Part shown: positions 1 through 8,786 of the stretch, piece after piece
Layout: each line of letters begins with the position of its first letter
How positions within the stretch are numbered: the first letter of the stretch is position 1
DNA from: UBA11346 sp038318565
Lineage (GTDB): Bacteria; Planctomycetota; UBA11346
DNA: 21,119 nt
Assembly (NCBI GenBank): GCA_038318565.1
Contig: JBBQCI010000070.1
Location: forward strand, 1-21,119
Reading direction: 5' to 3'
The notes under the pieces: model-generated
Told to the model about the DNA's origin: nothing
What the model saw: the letters and a program-made list of their open reading frames with translations, nothing else
Database searches by the model: none
Made by a program: the position numbers and the translations under genes

Positions 1-2436
<2,436 letters not shown>

Positions 2437-2452
2437 CAGCTTACAGCTGGCG

Positions 2453-2826
2453 TCAGCCGGCTGCCGTGATCACACCCTGAACCCACTCATCGAGGCGTGC
2501 GGTTTTTGGGCGCAGGTGGCCAGCTGGGCGGAGGTCTCCTGGGTCCGTCCAGCGACTGCCGTGGTGCGACCCCCTGCGGCGACGATGCCATTGGCGTTGG
2601 CGTTGCTGGCGACGGCGGCGATGACCGCGCTGTAGGCCACGGCCCGCAGACCGTCGTGCATCGTGTCCATGTCCCGGTGCTCGCGCACTACCGGCAGACG
2701 CACCTGGGTGGCATCCAGGGCGGTACGGCTGAGCGTGGCCATAATCAGCCAACCGGTGACCGCTGCGATGACCACGGTTGACAGATAGAGGGCGGTCAGG
2801 AGCCGAAGCTGGGAAGCGAGGTGCAT
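2453..2826 (-). pseudogene. Degraded N-terminal fragment of a methyl-accepting chemotaxis protein
   Basis: From the ATG at 2826 the minus strand encodes MHLASQLRLL, then a hydrophobic helix (LYLSTVVIAAVTGWLIMATL). After it comes a segment with DMDTMHDGLRAVAYSAVIAA, which resembles the four-helix-bundle sensor region of chemoreceptors (pattern D-M-M-H-D-A-L-R). That frame ends at 2470. A second frame ending at 2453 carries ARLDEWVQGVITAAG, which looks like the natural continuation. A one-base slip at the run of five A bases (CCCAAAAACC on the minus strand) would join the two. No HAMP or methyl-accepting signalling domain follows; the kinase gene ends at 2436 on the other strand. I infer a truncated, frameshifted remnant. 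No clear ribosome binding site precedes the ATG. It could instead be a short live membrane protein, which I consider less likely. Confidence 0.5.
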
Positions 2827-2977
2827 GTTGTCGTACCGGACGTTGGAGTTTCGATGCGGCTCGGGTCTAGTGTCAGTATTGACCGGGAGCGCGGACCGCC
2901 ACAAGGACAGCGTCCTGCAACTGGCTGCGGATGTTGAGCCCCCTTCCGCACGCAACAACGGCTGGCAACCTGCTGCC

Positions 2978-3964
2978 ATGGTCGACATCCTTGCCAGTAT
3001 CCACAGCGTCCTGCGCAGCGAAGCCGAGGCGCTAGCCGCCCTGCCCGCTCTGTGCACCAGCCAGCAGGCGGCAGTCGAACGGGCCTGCCAACTTATTCAC
3101 GGCTGCAGCGGACGCCTGGTCGTCACCGGCATCGGCAAGGCCGGGCACATCGGCAGTAAACTCAGCGCCACCTTCGCCTCGACTGGGACTCCCTCGCTGG
3201 TGCTGCATCCGGCCGAGGCCCGCCACGGCGACCTGGGGATGGTCCAGGAACAGGATGTGGTGCTAGCGCTGTCCAACAGCGGCTCGTCGGAGGAGGTTCT
3301 GGCGCTGCTTCCGTCCTTTACGCGCATCGGCGTTCCGGTCGTAGCGATCGTCGGCCGCACCGACTCGCCATTGGCCACGCATGCCACAGTCGCCTTGTCG
3401 ATCGGCACGGTGGTCGAGGCCTGCCCGCTCGGCCTGGCCCCGTCGACCAGCACTACCGCGATGCTGGCGCTGGGCGACGCCCTCGCCCTGACCGTGCAGC
3501 GCATGCGCGCCTTCACCCCCGAGCAGTACGCACGCTTTCACCCGGGCGGCGCCCTGGGGCGCAAACTGATGACTTGCGCGGAAGCCATGCGCACTGGCGA
3601 GCGGGTCGCCGCGGTCAGCCCCGAAACCCCGCTGGTGGCGTGCATGCGCGCGATCGGCAAGGCGCGGGCCGGATCCGTCGTGCTGGTCGATCAGCGGCAA
3701 CATCTGCTGGGCATCTGCACCGACGGCGACCTGCGCCGCGCCCTGTCAAGCGCCAGCGATCCAGCCGGGATGCTCAACGGGGCAGTGAGTCTTGTCGCAA
3801 CCATGCCGTGCAAGCACGTCCATACTGACGAACTGCTGTCGTCGGCCCTGCGCCTGTGTGCGGCAAAGAAGATCAACGAACTGCCGGTGGTCGATGGCCA
3901 CGGCCGCCTGGCCGGATTGCTTGACCTGCAGGATCTGGTCGACCGCGGATTCGAAGTCGGCTGA
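2978..3964 (+). CDS. kdsD: Arabinose-5-phosphate isomerase (SIS + tandem CBS)
   Basis: This enzyme converts D-ribulose 5-phosphate to D-arabinose 5-phosphate, the first step of Kdo synthesis for the LPS inner core, in the cytoplasm. The SIS domain spans about residues 35-175, with VVTGIGKAGHIGSK, the family signature HPAEARHGDLGM, and the sugar-phosphate loop SNSGSSEE. FHPGGALGRKL links it to two CBS domains at about 200-328 (TDGDLRRAL and LLDLQDLVDRG). The frame is open back to 2825, but starting at MVDIL (2978) gives 328 residues, the same length as E. coli KdsD. The extra upstream residues have no family character. The ribosome binding site is weak. Kdo synthesis implies a Gram-negative outer membrane. 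GutQ-type paralogues share this architecture, so the exact physiological role is slightly less certain than the reaction. Confidence 0.9.
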   Translation: MVDILASIHSVLRSEAEALAALPALCTSQQAAVERACQLIHGCSGRLVVTGIGKAGHIGSKLSATFASTGTPSLVLHPAEARHGDLGMVQEQDVVLALSNSGSSEEVLALLPSFTRIGVPVVAIVGRTDSPLATHATVALSIGTVVEACPLGLAPSTSTTAMLALGDALALTVQRMRAFTPEQYARFHPGGALGRKLMTCAEAMRTGERVAAVSPETPLVACMRAIGKARAGSVVLVDQRQHLLGICTDGDLRRALSSASDPAGMLNGAVSLVATMPCKHVHTDELLSSALRLCAAKKINELPVVDGHGRLAGLLDLQDLVDRGFEVG

Positions 3965-3979
3965 AGCATGCCTCGACTT

Positions 3980-4008
3980 GGGCCTAGCGGAGCATCTCCG
4001 CCAGGCTC
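3980..4008 (+). terminator. Stem-loop after kdsD, possible terminator
   Basis: An imperfect hairpin lies 15 bp after the kdsD stop. Inner stem GCGGAG / CTCCGC has loop CAT. One A/C mismatch separates it from an outer stem of six pairs that includes one G-T wobble. No T-run follows, so intrinsic termination would be weak. It separates kdsD from the proposed btaA promoter. Confidence 0.35.
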
Positions 4009-4024
4009 CTAGCCCTGTCGTTGC

Positions 4025-4052
4025 ATTCATCGTGTCTACACCCCGTCTTCAC
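4025..4052 (+). promoter_or_regulatory. Putative Pho box upstream of btaA (three 11-bp-spaced repeats)
   Basis: Three hexamers stand exactly 11 bp apart: ATTCAT (4025), CTACAC (4036) and CTTCAC (4047). PhoB binds direct repeats of about 11 bp. The same hexamer and period occur upstream of pstS and the PAP2 gene in this window. The last repeat ends 21 bp before the btaA ATG, leaving little room for a -10 element and leader, and I see no clear -10. This is an inference from pattern only. Confidence 0.5.
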
Positions 4053-4073
4053 GACACGACGGACGCTGGACCC

Positions 4074-5291
4074 ATGTCATCTGCGCCCAACGCCATTGAA
4101 CGCCTGCATCAGGGGGTGTTCGACAAACTGTACGCCAACTCCCTGCTCTATAACGCCTGCTGGGAGGATCCGGCCTGCGACCGCCAAGCCCTGCAGTTGG
4201 ATGGCGACGACGAGGTGTTGGTCATCACCAGCGCCGGCTGCAACGCCCTCGACTACCTGCTGTGCGGACCCAAGCGGGTCACCGCCGTTGATGCCAACCC
4301 ACGCCAAGGTGCCCTGCTGGAGCTGAAAGCCGCGGCGATCCGCGCCTGCAGCGACGAGGATGTCTTCGCACTGTTCGGCGCAGGCCGCCATCCCGACGCC
4401 CGCGAACTGTACCGCGCCCGCCTGCGCAGCCAACTGCGTCCCATGTCGCAGCAGTTCTGGGACCGTCGGATCAGCTGGTTCTCCGGCCGCAACGGTGACA
4501 GCTTCTACTTCCATGGCCTGTCCGGCTTCGTCGCGCGACTGATGCGTGCCTACCTGCGGACCCGCCCCGGCCTGCGCGCTGCGATCGACCGCCTGATCGC
4601 CAGCAGCGATCTGGCCGAACAAGCTTCGCTCTACGACCGCGAGGTCGCGCCCCGCCTGTGGACCGGCTTCCTGTCGTGGGCGATCTCGCGCCAGACCACC
4701 ATGAGTCTGCTCGGCGTGCCACCGGCGCAGACTCGCGAAGTGGCGGCACACCACGACGGCACCGCCCGGGCCTCGCACAGCGTAGCCGGCTTCATCCGTG
4801 CCTGCATCGAACGCGTCTTCCGGCTGCTGCCGATTAGCACGAACTACTTCTGGACGTGCTATCTGCGCGGCGGCTACACCCGTGAGAACTGCCCGGAATA
4901 CCTGCGTCCGGCCAATCTTGCGGCGCTGCGCGGCGGACTGCTCGACCGTTTGGAGATCCGCACCGACACGGTCTCCGGACTGCTCGCCGACGACGAGCGG
5001 CCGTTCAATCGCTTCGTCCTGCTCGACCACCAGGATTGGATGGGCGCCCACCGTCCGCACGACCTGTCAGCCGAATGGGATCTGATTCTCGCCCGTTCGC
5101 GGCCCGACAGCCTGGCGATCTTCCGCTCGGCCCGCGCCGAACCACCCTGGCTGCCGACCGTGCGGCTGGGCGGCGCCAACGCTGGCCTCAATCTGGGCGA
5201 CCGGCTGCGCTTCGACCGCGGCCTGGCCGCTCGCCTGCACGATCAAGACCGGGTGGGCACCTACGGGGGCTTCCATGTCGCTCATATCTGA
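4074..5291 (+). CDS. btaA: BtaA, SAM:diacylglycerol 3-amino-3-carboxypropyltransferase (DUF3419)
   Basis: BtaA transfers the 3-amino-3-carboxypropyl group of S-adenosylmethionine to diacylglycerol, giving diacylglycerylhomoserine, the precursor of the betaine lipid DGTS. The 405-residue protein shows the DUF3419 hallmarks: YNACWEDP at residues 26-33, a SAM-fold loop VITSAGCNALDYLL at 50-63, and AVDANPRQ at 71-78. A later conserved-looking segment is FVLLDHQDWM at 314-323. Length is close to Rhodobacter BtaA (about 410). The frame stays open back to 3792 inside kdsD, but that part has no family similarity, so the ATG at 4074 is preferred although its ribosome binding site is poor. Its 3' end overlaps btaB by 17 bp, indicating co-translation. 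A three-repeat Pho-box-like array stands just upstream. Family knowledge: btaAB are induced by phosphate starvation in alphaproteobacteria. Confidence 0.88.
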   Translation: MSSAPNAIERLHQGVFDKLYANSLLYNACWEDPACDRQALQLDGDDEVLVITSAGCNALDYLLCGPKRVTAVDANPRQGALLELKAAAIRACSDEDVFALFGAGRHPDARELYRARLRSQLRPMSQQFWDRRISWFSGRNGDSFYFHGLSGFVARLMRAYLRTRPGLRAAIDRLIASSDLAEQASLYDREVAPRLWTGFLSWAISRQTTMSLLGVPPAQTREVAAHHDGTARASHSVAGFIRACIERVFRLLPISTNYFWTCYLRGGYTRENCPEYLRPANLAALRGGLLDRLEIRTDTVSGLLADDERPFNRFVLLDHQDWMGAHRPHDLSAEWDLILARSRPDSLAIFRSARAEPPWLPTVRLGGANAGLNLGDRLRFDRGLAARLHDQDRVGTYGGFHVAHI

Positions 5292-6000
5292 CCTCCCCAT
5301 CCTGTGGCGGATGCTGCGCGGGATGTCGCGGGGCGGCGACCACGCCAGCAAACTGGAGGGATTCTACGCCGGGCAGGCCTCGGCCTACGACCGCTTCCGC
5401 GAGCGGCTGCTGCATGGCCGTGACGAACTGCTCGCCCGCCTGCCGCTGCTGCCCGGGGCCACGGTGGTTGAACTGGGGGCCGGAACGGGACGCAACCTGG
5501 AACCGGTCGCCGGACGCATCCCTGGACTGAGCGCAGTGCATCTGGTCGATCTGTGCCCGTCGCTGCTGGCGGTGGCGCGCAGCCGCATCGCTGCCCATGG
5601 CTGGAGCAACGTGCATGCCGTTGAGGCTGATGCGACCACCTGGCGTCCGCCAGAACCGGCCGACGTGGTGATCTGCGCCTACAGCCTGACGATGATGCCC
5701 GACTGGCGTGCGGTGGTGGCCAACGCCACGGCCATGCTGAAGCCGGGCGGCGTGCTGGCGGTGGTCGACTTCACCGTCATCGACCAGATCACCGCCGACC
5801 TCGCCAAGACTTCAGCCCAGCCCGCCATCATCCGCTGGTTCTGGCGACGCTGGTTCGCCCATGATGGAGTGCGACCAGATCCCCGCCTACTGCCGCATCT
5901 CGCCGCCAACCTGACGCCGCTGCATATCAAGGCCAACCGCGGCAGCATGCCGTACATGCCGGTCAAGATGGGTTACGCACTTTTCGTCGGACAGGTCTGA
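5275..6000 (+). CDS. btaB: BtaB, SAM-dependent N-methyltransferase for betaine lipid
   Basis: BtaB adds three methyl groups from SAM to the amino group of diacylglycerylhomoserine, completing DGTS. The 241-residue protein is a class I methyltransferase: motif I VVELGAGTGRN at residues 64-74, an acidic residue in LVDLCPSLL (90-98) for the ribose, VEADATTW (116-123), and LKPGGVLAVVDF (155-166). The fold alone does not fix the substrate. The BtaB call rests on the 17-bp overlap with btaA and on general likeness to that family. The overlap starts at an ATG preceded by a GGGGG stretch inside btaA, suggesting translational coupling. The gene converges with the metallophosphoesterase gene, with four bases between the stop codons and no terminator visible. 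Confidence 0.83.
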   Translation: MSLISDLPILWRMLRGMSRGGDHASKLEGFYAGQASAYDRFRERLLHGRDELLARLPLLPGATVVELGAGTGRNLEPVAGRIPGLSAVHLVDLCPSLLAVARSRIAAHGWSNVHAVEADATTWRPPEPADVVICAYSLTMMPDWRAVVANATAMLKPGGVLAVVDFTVIDQITADLAKTSAQPAIIRWFWRRWFAHDGVRPDPRLLPHLAANLTPLHIKANRGSMPYMPVKMGYALFVGQV

Positions 6001-6004
6001 CGCC

Positions 6005-6817
6005 TTAAGCCGCTACCGTCGGCCTGACCGCCACCGTTTCGTCCAGTCCTGGCGCTTTGAGCAGGCCGTTGGCCAGCAGGTCGTTGTAGGTCACCAGCTG
6101 CCAGGCGCCGTCGACGAACTCTAGCGCGCTCATCGAATCAACCCAGTCGCCACTGTTGAGGTAGGTCATTTCACGGCCGGCAATCTGTTCCGAACGCATG
6201 CGCGGAACATGGATGTGGCCGGTAACGATGGTGTCGTAGCCGCGCGAAGCCGCCGTGTTCATACAGAAATCTTCGAAGCGGGCGATGTGCTTGCGCGCTG
6301 CTGGCACGCCATGCTTGCAGGCATGGGCGAGCGAGACCTGGCGCAGGCCCAGCCGGCGACGCACCATGTTCAGACCGACGCCCAGCGAGACGACCGCGTC
6401 ATAGGCGATGGTGCCGATCCACCCAGTCAGCCGGGGCGTGCCCAGTGAGAGATCAAAGGCGTCACCGTGCAGGAACCAGTGCCGGCGTCCGCCGATCACC
6501 AGATCCAGCCGGTCGACTAGGTTGATCGAACCGAGGGCCAGGGCCGAATAGCGGCGCAGCGCGCCGTCATGATTGCCAGTGATGTAATGCACCGGCACGC
6601 CCTGGGCGGCGAACTTCAGGATCCGGCGCACCACCTTGGTGTGGCCTTCCGGCCAGAACCCCTTCTTGAAGTCCCACAGGTCGACGATGTCGCCATTGAG
6701 CACGACCATGCCTGGCTCGATGCTTTTGAGGTAGGCGTTGAGTTCGGCGGCGCGGCAGGCGCCGGTGCCGAGGTGGACATCACTGATGACCACCACGTCG
6801 ATATGACGTTTTTCCAT
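6005..6817 (-). CDS. plcP: PlcP-like calcineurin-type metallophosphoesterase (phospholipase C type)
   Basis: This is a two-metal phosphoesterase of 270 residues. Metal-binding motifs appear in order: ISDVHLG (residues 11-17), LNGDIVD (40-46), TGNHD (80-84), FLHGD (115-119) and GHIHVP (200-205), followed by the LNSGDWVDS signature (220-228). Proteins of this group are often annotated as UDP-2,3-diacylglucosamine pyrophosphatase-like (LpxH-like). The rhizobial and marine member PlcP instead cleaves phospholipid head groups to give diacylglycerol during phosphate starvation. I favour PlcP because the neighbours use diacylglycerol (BtaA, GT4) and the gene follows a PAP2 gene with a Pho-box-like promoter. 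LpxH activity remains possible from sequence alone. GGAG at 6825-6828 is a good ribosome binding site for the ATG. No signal peptide is seen, so it is likely cytoplasmic or bound to the inner membrane surface. Confidence 0.78.
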   Translation of the reverse strand: MEKRHIDVVVISDVHLGTGACRAAELNAYLKSIEPGMVVLNGDIVDLWDFKKGFWPEGHTKVVRRILKFAAQGVPVHYITGNHDGALRRYSALALGSINLVDRLDLVIGGRRHWFLHGDAFDLSLGTPRLTGWIGTIAYDAVVSLGVGLNMVRRRLGLRQVSLAHACKHGVPAARKHIARFEDFCMNTAASRGYDTIVTGHIHVPRMRSEQIAGREMTYLNSGDWVDSMSALEFVDGAWQLVTYNDLLANGLLKAPGLDETVAVRPTVAA

Positions 6818-6837
6818 GGTTCGTCTCCGTACGGCGG

Positions 6838-6903
6838 ACCGGGAACGGCGTGAGGGATCGGCCGCCGTGCGGCCTCATCGTCCTCCCTGGCGTCGTTCCC
6901 GGT
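6838..6903. other. Long imperfect stem-loop between PAP2 gene and plcP
   Basis: Positions 6838-6857 pair with 6884-6903: ten perfect pairs at the base (ACCGGGAACG / CGTTCCCGGT), then further pairs with wobbles and a single G/G mismatch. A second small hairpin (GCCGC-CGT-GCGGC, 6861-6873) sits in the loop. It fills most of the 93-bp gap between the two genes. No T-run follows in the direction of transcription, so it looks more like an mRNA processing, stability or attenuation structure than a terminator. Confidence 0.6.
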
Positions 6904-6910
6904 ACGTCGA

Positions 6911-7453
6911 TCAGACCGGCACCCCGCAGGCGGTGGCGGTAGCGATGGCAAGCCAGGCAATGGTCGCGCCAAGCGCTCCACCAGCCAGGACATCGCTCGG
7001 GTAATGCAGTCCCAGGACCAGCCGTGAGCTGGCAACCAGAGCGGTGAACGGCCACAGCAGCCATCCCAGCATCGGATCATGGGCCGTCGCCACCACGCTG
7101 AAGGCGATGGCGTGCAGGGTGTGGCCAGAGGGGAACGAGAAGCGGTCGAGCGGCGCGACCGTCAGGCACAGACCGCTATGCACAGCGCAAGGCCGCGGGC
7201 GGCGGATGCCGCGCTTGAGCAAGCTATAGATAGCGGTGCCGACCAAGCCGGCGACGGCCATCGTAACCACCGTGATCGCCGCGCCGGACCCCTCAACCAA
7301 CAGCAGGGCGGCGGCCAGGGCGTACCAGAACCAGCCATCACCGAGTCGGCTGGCCCAGGCGAAGAGAAAGCTGAAACCGGCCTTGCGATTGGCACGGTTG
7401 CTCCCCGCCGTCGCATCCATGTCGAGACGAGCTAAGGCATCAATCCACGCCAT
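6911..7453 (-). CDS. PAP2-family membrane phosphatase
   Basis: This is an integral membrane acid phosphatase of the PAP2 superfamily, about 180 residues. The three catalytic motifs are complete: KRGIRRPRP (K-X6-RP), FPSGH, and SRLVLGLHYPSD (SR-X5-H-X3-D). Several hydrophobic helices surround them. Likely substrates are phosphatidate, phosphatidylglycerophosphate or an isoprenoid pyrophosphate; the family does not fix this. Beside plcP, btaA and a GT4 gene, production of diacylglycerol from phosphatidate is a reasonable inference. Two ATGs compete: 7468, and 7453, which has GGAAAAGGG just upstream. I chose 7453 because of that site and because a Pho-type promoter at 7491-7518 would start transcription close to 7468. 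The gene is upstream of plcP on the same strand and divergent from the GT4 gene. Confidence 0.85.
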   Translation of the reverse strand: MAWIDALARLDMDATAGSNRANRKAGFSFLFAWASRLGDGWFWYALAAALLLVEGSGAAITVVTMAVAGLVGTAIYSLLKRGIRRPRPCAVHSGLCLTVAPLDRFSFPSGHTLHAIAFSVVATAHDPMLGWLLWPFTALVASSRLVLGLHYPSDVLAGGALGATIAWLAIATATACGVPV

Positions 7454-7490
7454 GAGACCCTTTTCCATAACTCATACATGACACCGCGAC

Positions 7491-7518
7491 GTGAAGCGCG
7501 AGTGAAGAGACCAGGAAG
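7491..7518 (-). promoter_or_regulatory. Putative Pho box of the PAP2-plcP operon
   Basis: On the minus strand the hexamers CTTCCT (7518-7513), CTTCAC (7507-7502) and CTTCAC (7496-7491) stand exactly 11 bp apart. A TATGAG -10-like sequence lies roughly 15 bp further toward the PAP2 start. The same repeat word and period occur before pstS and btaA. The array lies in the divergent PAP2/GT4 intergenic region and could also affect the GT4 gene. Confidence 0.55.
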
Positions 7519-7563
7519 AGTTGTAGGTGATCGGGTCGGACCACCCTCGCACTGGGGTCCGAT

Positions 7564-7580
7564 CTTCACGCCATCTTGAC
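7564..7580 (+). promoter_or_regulatory. Possible Pho-box pair just upstream of the GT4 gene
   Basis: CTTCAC (7564) and CTTGAC (7575) are 11 bp apart and read toward the GT4 gene. Only two units exist, the second has one mismatch, and the pair ends 21 bp before the preferred ATG, so this is weaker than the other three sites. It matches the spacing to ATG seen at btaA. Confidence 0.3.
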
Positions 7581-7601
7581 CATGTGGCGGATACTTCCGA
7601 C

Positions 7602-8786
7602 ATGTTGCCCCAACCGCTGTCCATCGCGCTGGTCACCGAAACCTGGGCTCCCGAGATCAATGGTGTGGCGATGACGCTGTGCCGCCTGGTCGGTGGATTG
7701 GCCAAGCGTGGGCACCGAGTCCAGGTGGTGCGGCCACGTCAAAAGGTCGAGACCGGCCTGCCCGCGGTCGACCACCCACTGGTCAGCGAACTGGTGCGGC
7801 CCGGCCTGCCCATTCCCGGTTACACCGCCCTGCGCCTGGGTTTGCCCAGCGCTGGACGGATGATCGCCGAATGGCGCCGTCAGCGGCCCGACCTCGTGCA
7901 CGTCGCTACCGAAGGGCCGCTGGGCTGCTCGGCGCTGACTGCGGCGGAGTCGCTCGACATTCCGGTGACGTCGAGCTACCACACCAATTTCGATGATTAC
8001 GCCAAGCACTACCGCATCGGCTTCCTCAAGGCGGCGGCGGCTGGCTGGCTGCGCTCGTTTCACAACCGTACGCTGGTGACCATGGTGCCCAGCGACGACC
8101 TGCTGCGCCGCCTGGAGGCTGATGGCATCCGCGGCTGCGCGCTGTGGTCGCGCGGCGTCGACATCGAAACCTTCGCGCCGACCCGCCGGGATCCCGCGCT
8201 GCGCGCCTCGTGGGGCGCACTGCCCGACGACCTAGTCTGCCTGCACGTCGGCCGCATCGCGCCCGAGAAGGACATCCCCCTGGCGATCGAGGCGTTCCGT
8301 GCCATCCGCGCACGACAGCCACGGGCCCGACTGGTGATCGCCGGCGACGGCCCGGCCAAGCCGGGCCTGCAGCGCAGTTGCCCAGAGGCGATCTTCACCG
8401 GAACCCTGCCGCTGGCCCGCCTGGCCGAGGTCTATGCCAGCTGCGACCTGTTCCTGTTCCCGTCGCTGTCGGAAACGTTCGGCAACGTCCTGTGCGAGGC
8501 GATGGCGAGCGGCGTCCCGTCGGTCGGCTTCGACTACGCCGCGGCGCGGATGCACGGCCACGATGGCCTAAACATGCGCACAGCCGCCTGCGATGACCGC
8601 GCCGGCTTTATCGCCGCCGCGGTAGCTCTGGCCGACGATCGCAGCGCCCGCACCCGCATCGCGGTACAGGCACGCACCGACATGCTCGGCAACGCCTGGG
8701 TCCGAGTGGTCGACCGCTTCGAAGAACTGCTGCAGATCAGCGTCCTGCGCCACCGCCAGGACGGACTGATCAGGCTGAGCGCCTGA
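7602..8786 (+). CDS. GT4-family glycosyltransferase, possible diacylglycerol glycosyltransferase
   Basis: This is a GT-B fold, retaining glycosyltransferase of 394 residues. The N-terminal acceptor domain opens with IALVTETWAPEINGVA (residues 8-23) and has SSYHTNFDDY (124-133). The donor domain has VDIETF, HVGRIAPEKD (215-224), VIAGDGP (245-251) and the E-X7-E motif ETFGNVLCE (291-299). This subgroup includes mannosyltransferases, the sulfolipid enzyme SqdX and similar lipid glycosyltransferases. Next to plcP-type genes, a glucosyl- or glucuronosyl-diacylglycerol synthase like Agt is the attractive inference; donor and acceptor cannot be read from sequence. The frame opens at a GTG (7527) with AGGAAGAG upstream, but the 25 extra residues lack family character, so ATG 7602 is preferred. 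The 3' end overlaps the convergent phoR by 17 bp. Confidence 0.82.
   Translation: MLPQPLSIALVTETWAPEINGVAMTLCRLVGGLAKRGHRVQVVRPRQKVETGLPAVDHPLVSELVRPGLPIPGYTALRLGLPSAGRMIAEWRRQRPDLVHVATEGPLGCSALTAAESLDIPVTSSYHTNFDDYAKHYRIGFLKAAAAGWLRSFHNRTLVTMVPSDDLLRRLEADGIRGCALWSRGVDIETFAPTRRDPALRASWGALPDDLVCLHVGRIAPEKDIPLAIEAFRAIRARQPRARLVIAGDGPAKPGLQRSCPEAIFTGTLPLARLAEVYASCDLFLFPSLSETFGNVLCEAMASGVPSVGFDYAAARMHGHDGLNMRTAACDDRAGFIAAAVALADDRSARTRIAVQARTDMLGNAWVRVVDRFEELLQISVLRHRQDGLIRLSA

Noticed and set aside
2825..2977. 51-residue N-terminal extension of KdsD
   Set aside because: The start at 2978 gives exactly the normal family length, and the extension has no SIS-family character.
3792..4073. Longer N-terminus for BtaA starting inside kdsD
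   Set aside because: The extra 94 residues are the kdsD sequence read in another frame (Ser/Cys/Arg-rich), and family similarity starts after 4074.
4077..5060. 327-residue open frame on the minus strand opposite btaA
   Set aside because: It is a high-GC shadow of btaA; its composition is Gly/Ala/Gln/Arg-rich with no recognisable motif, while the plus strand encodes a clear family protein.
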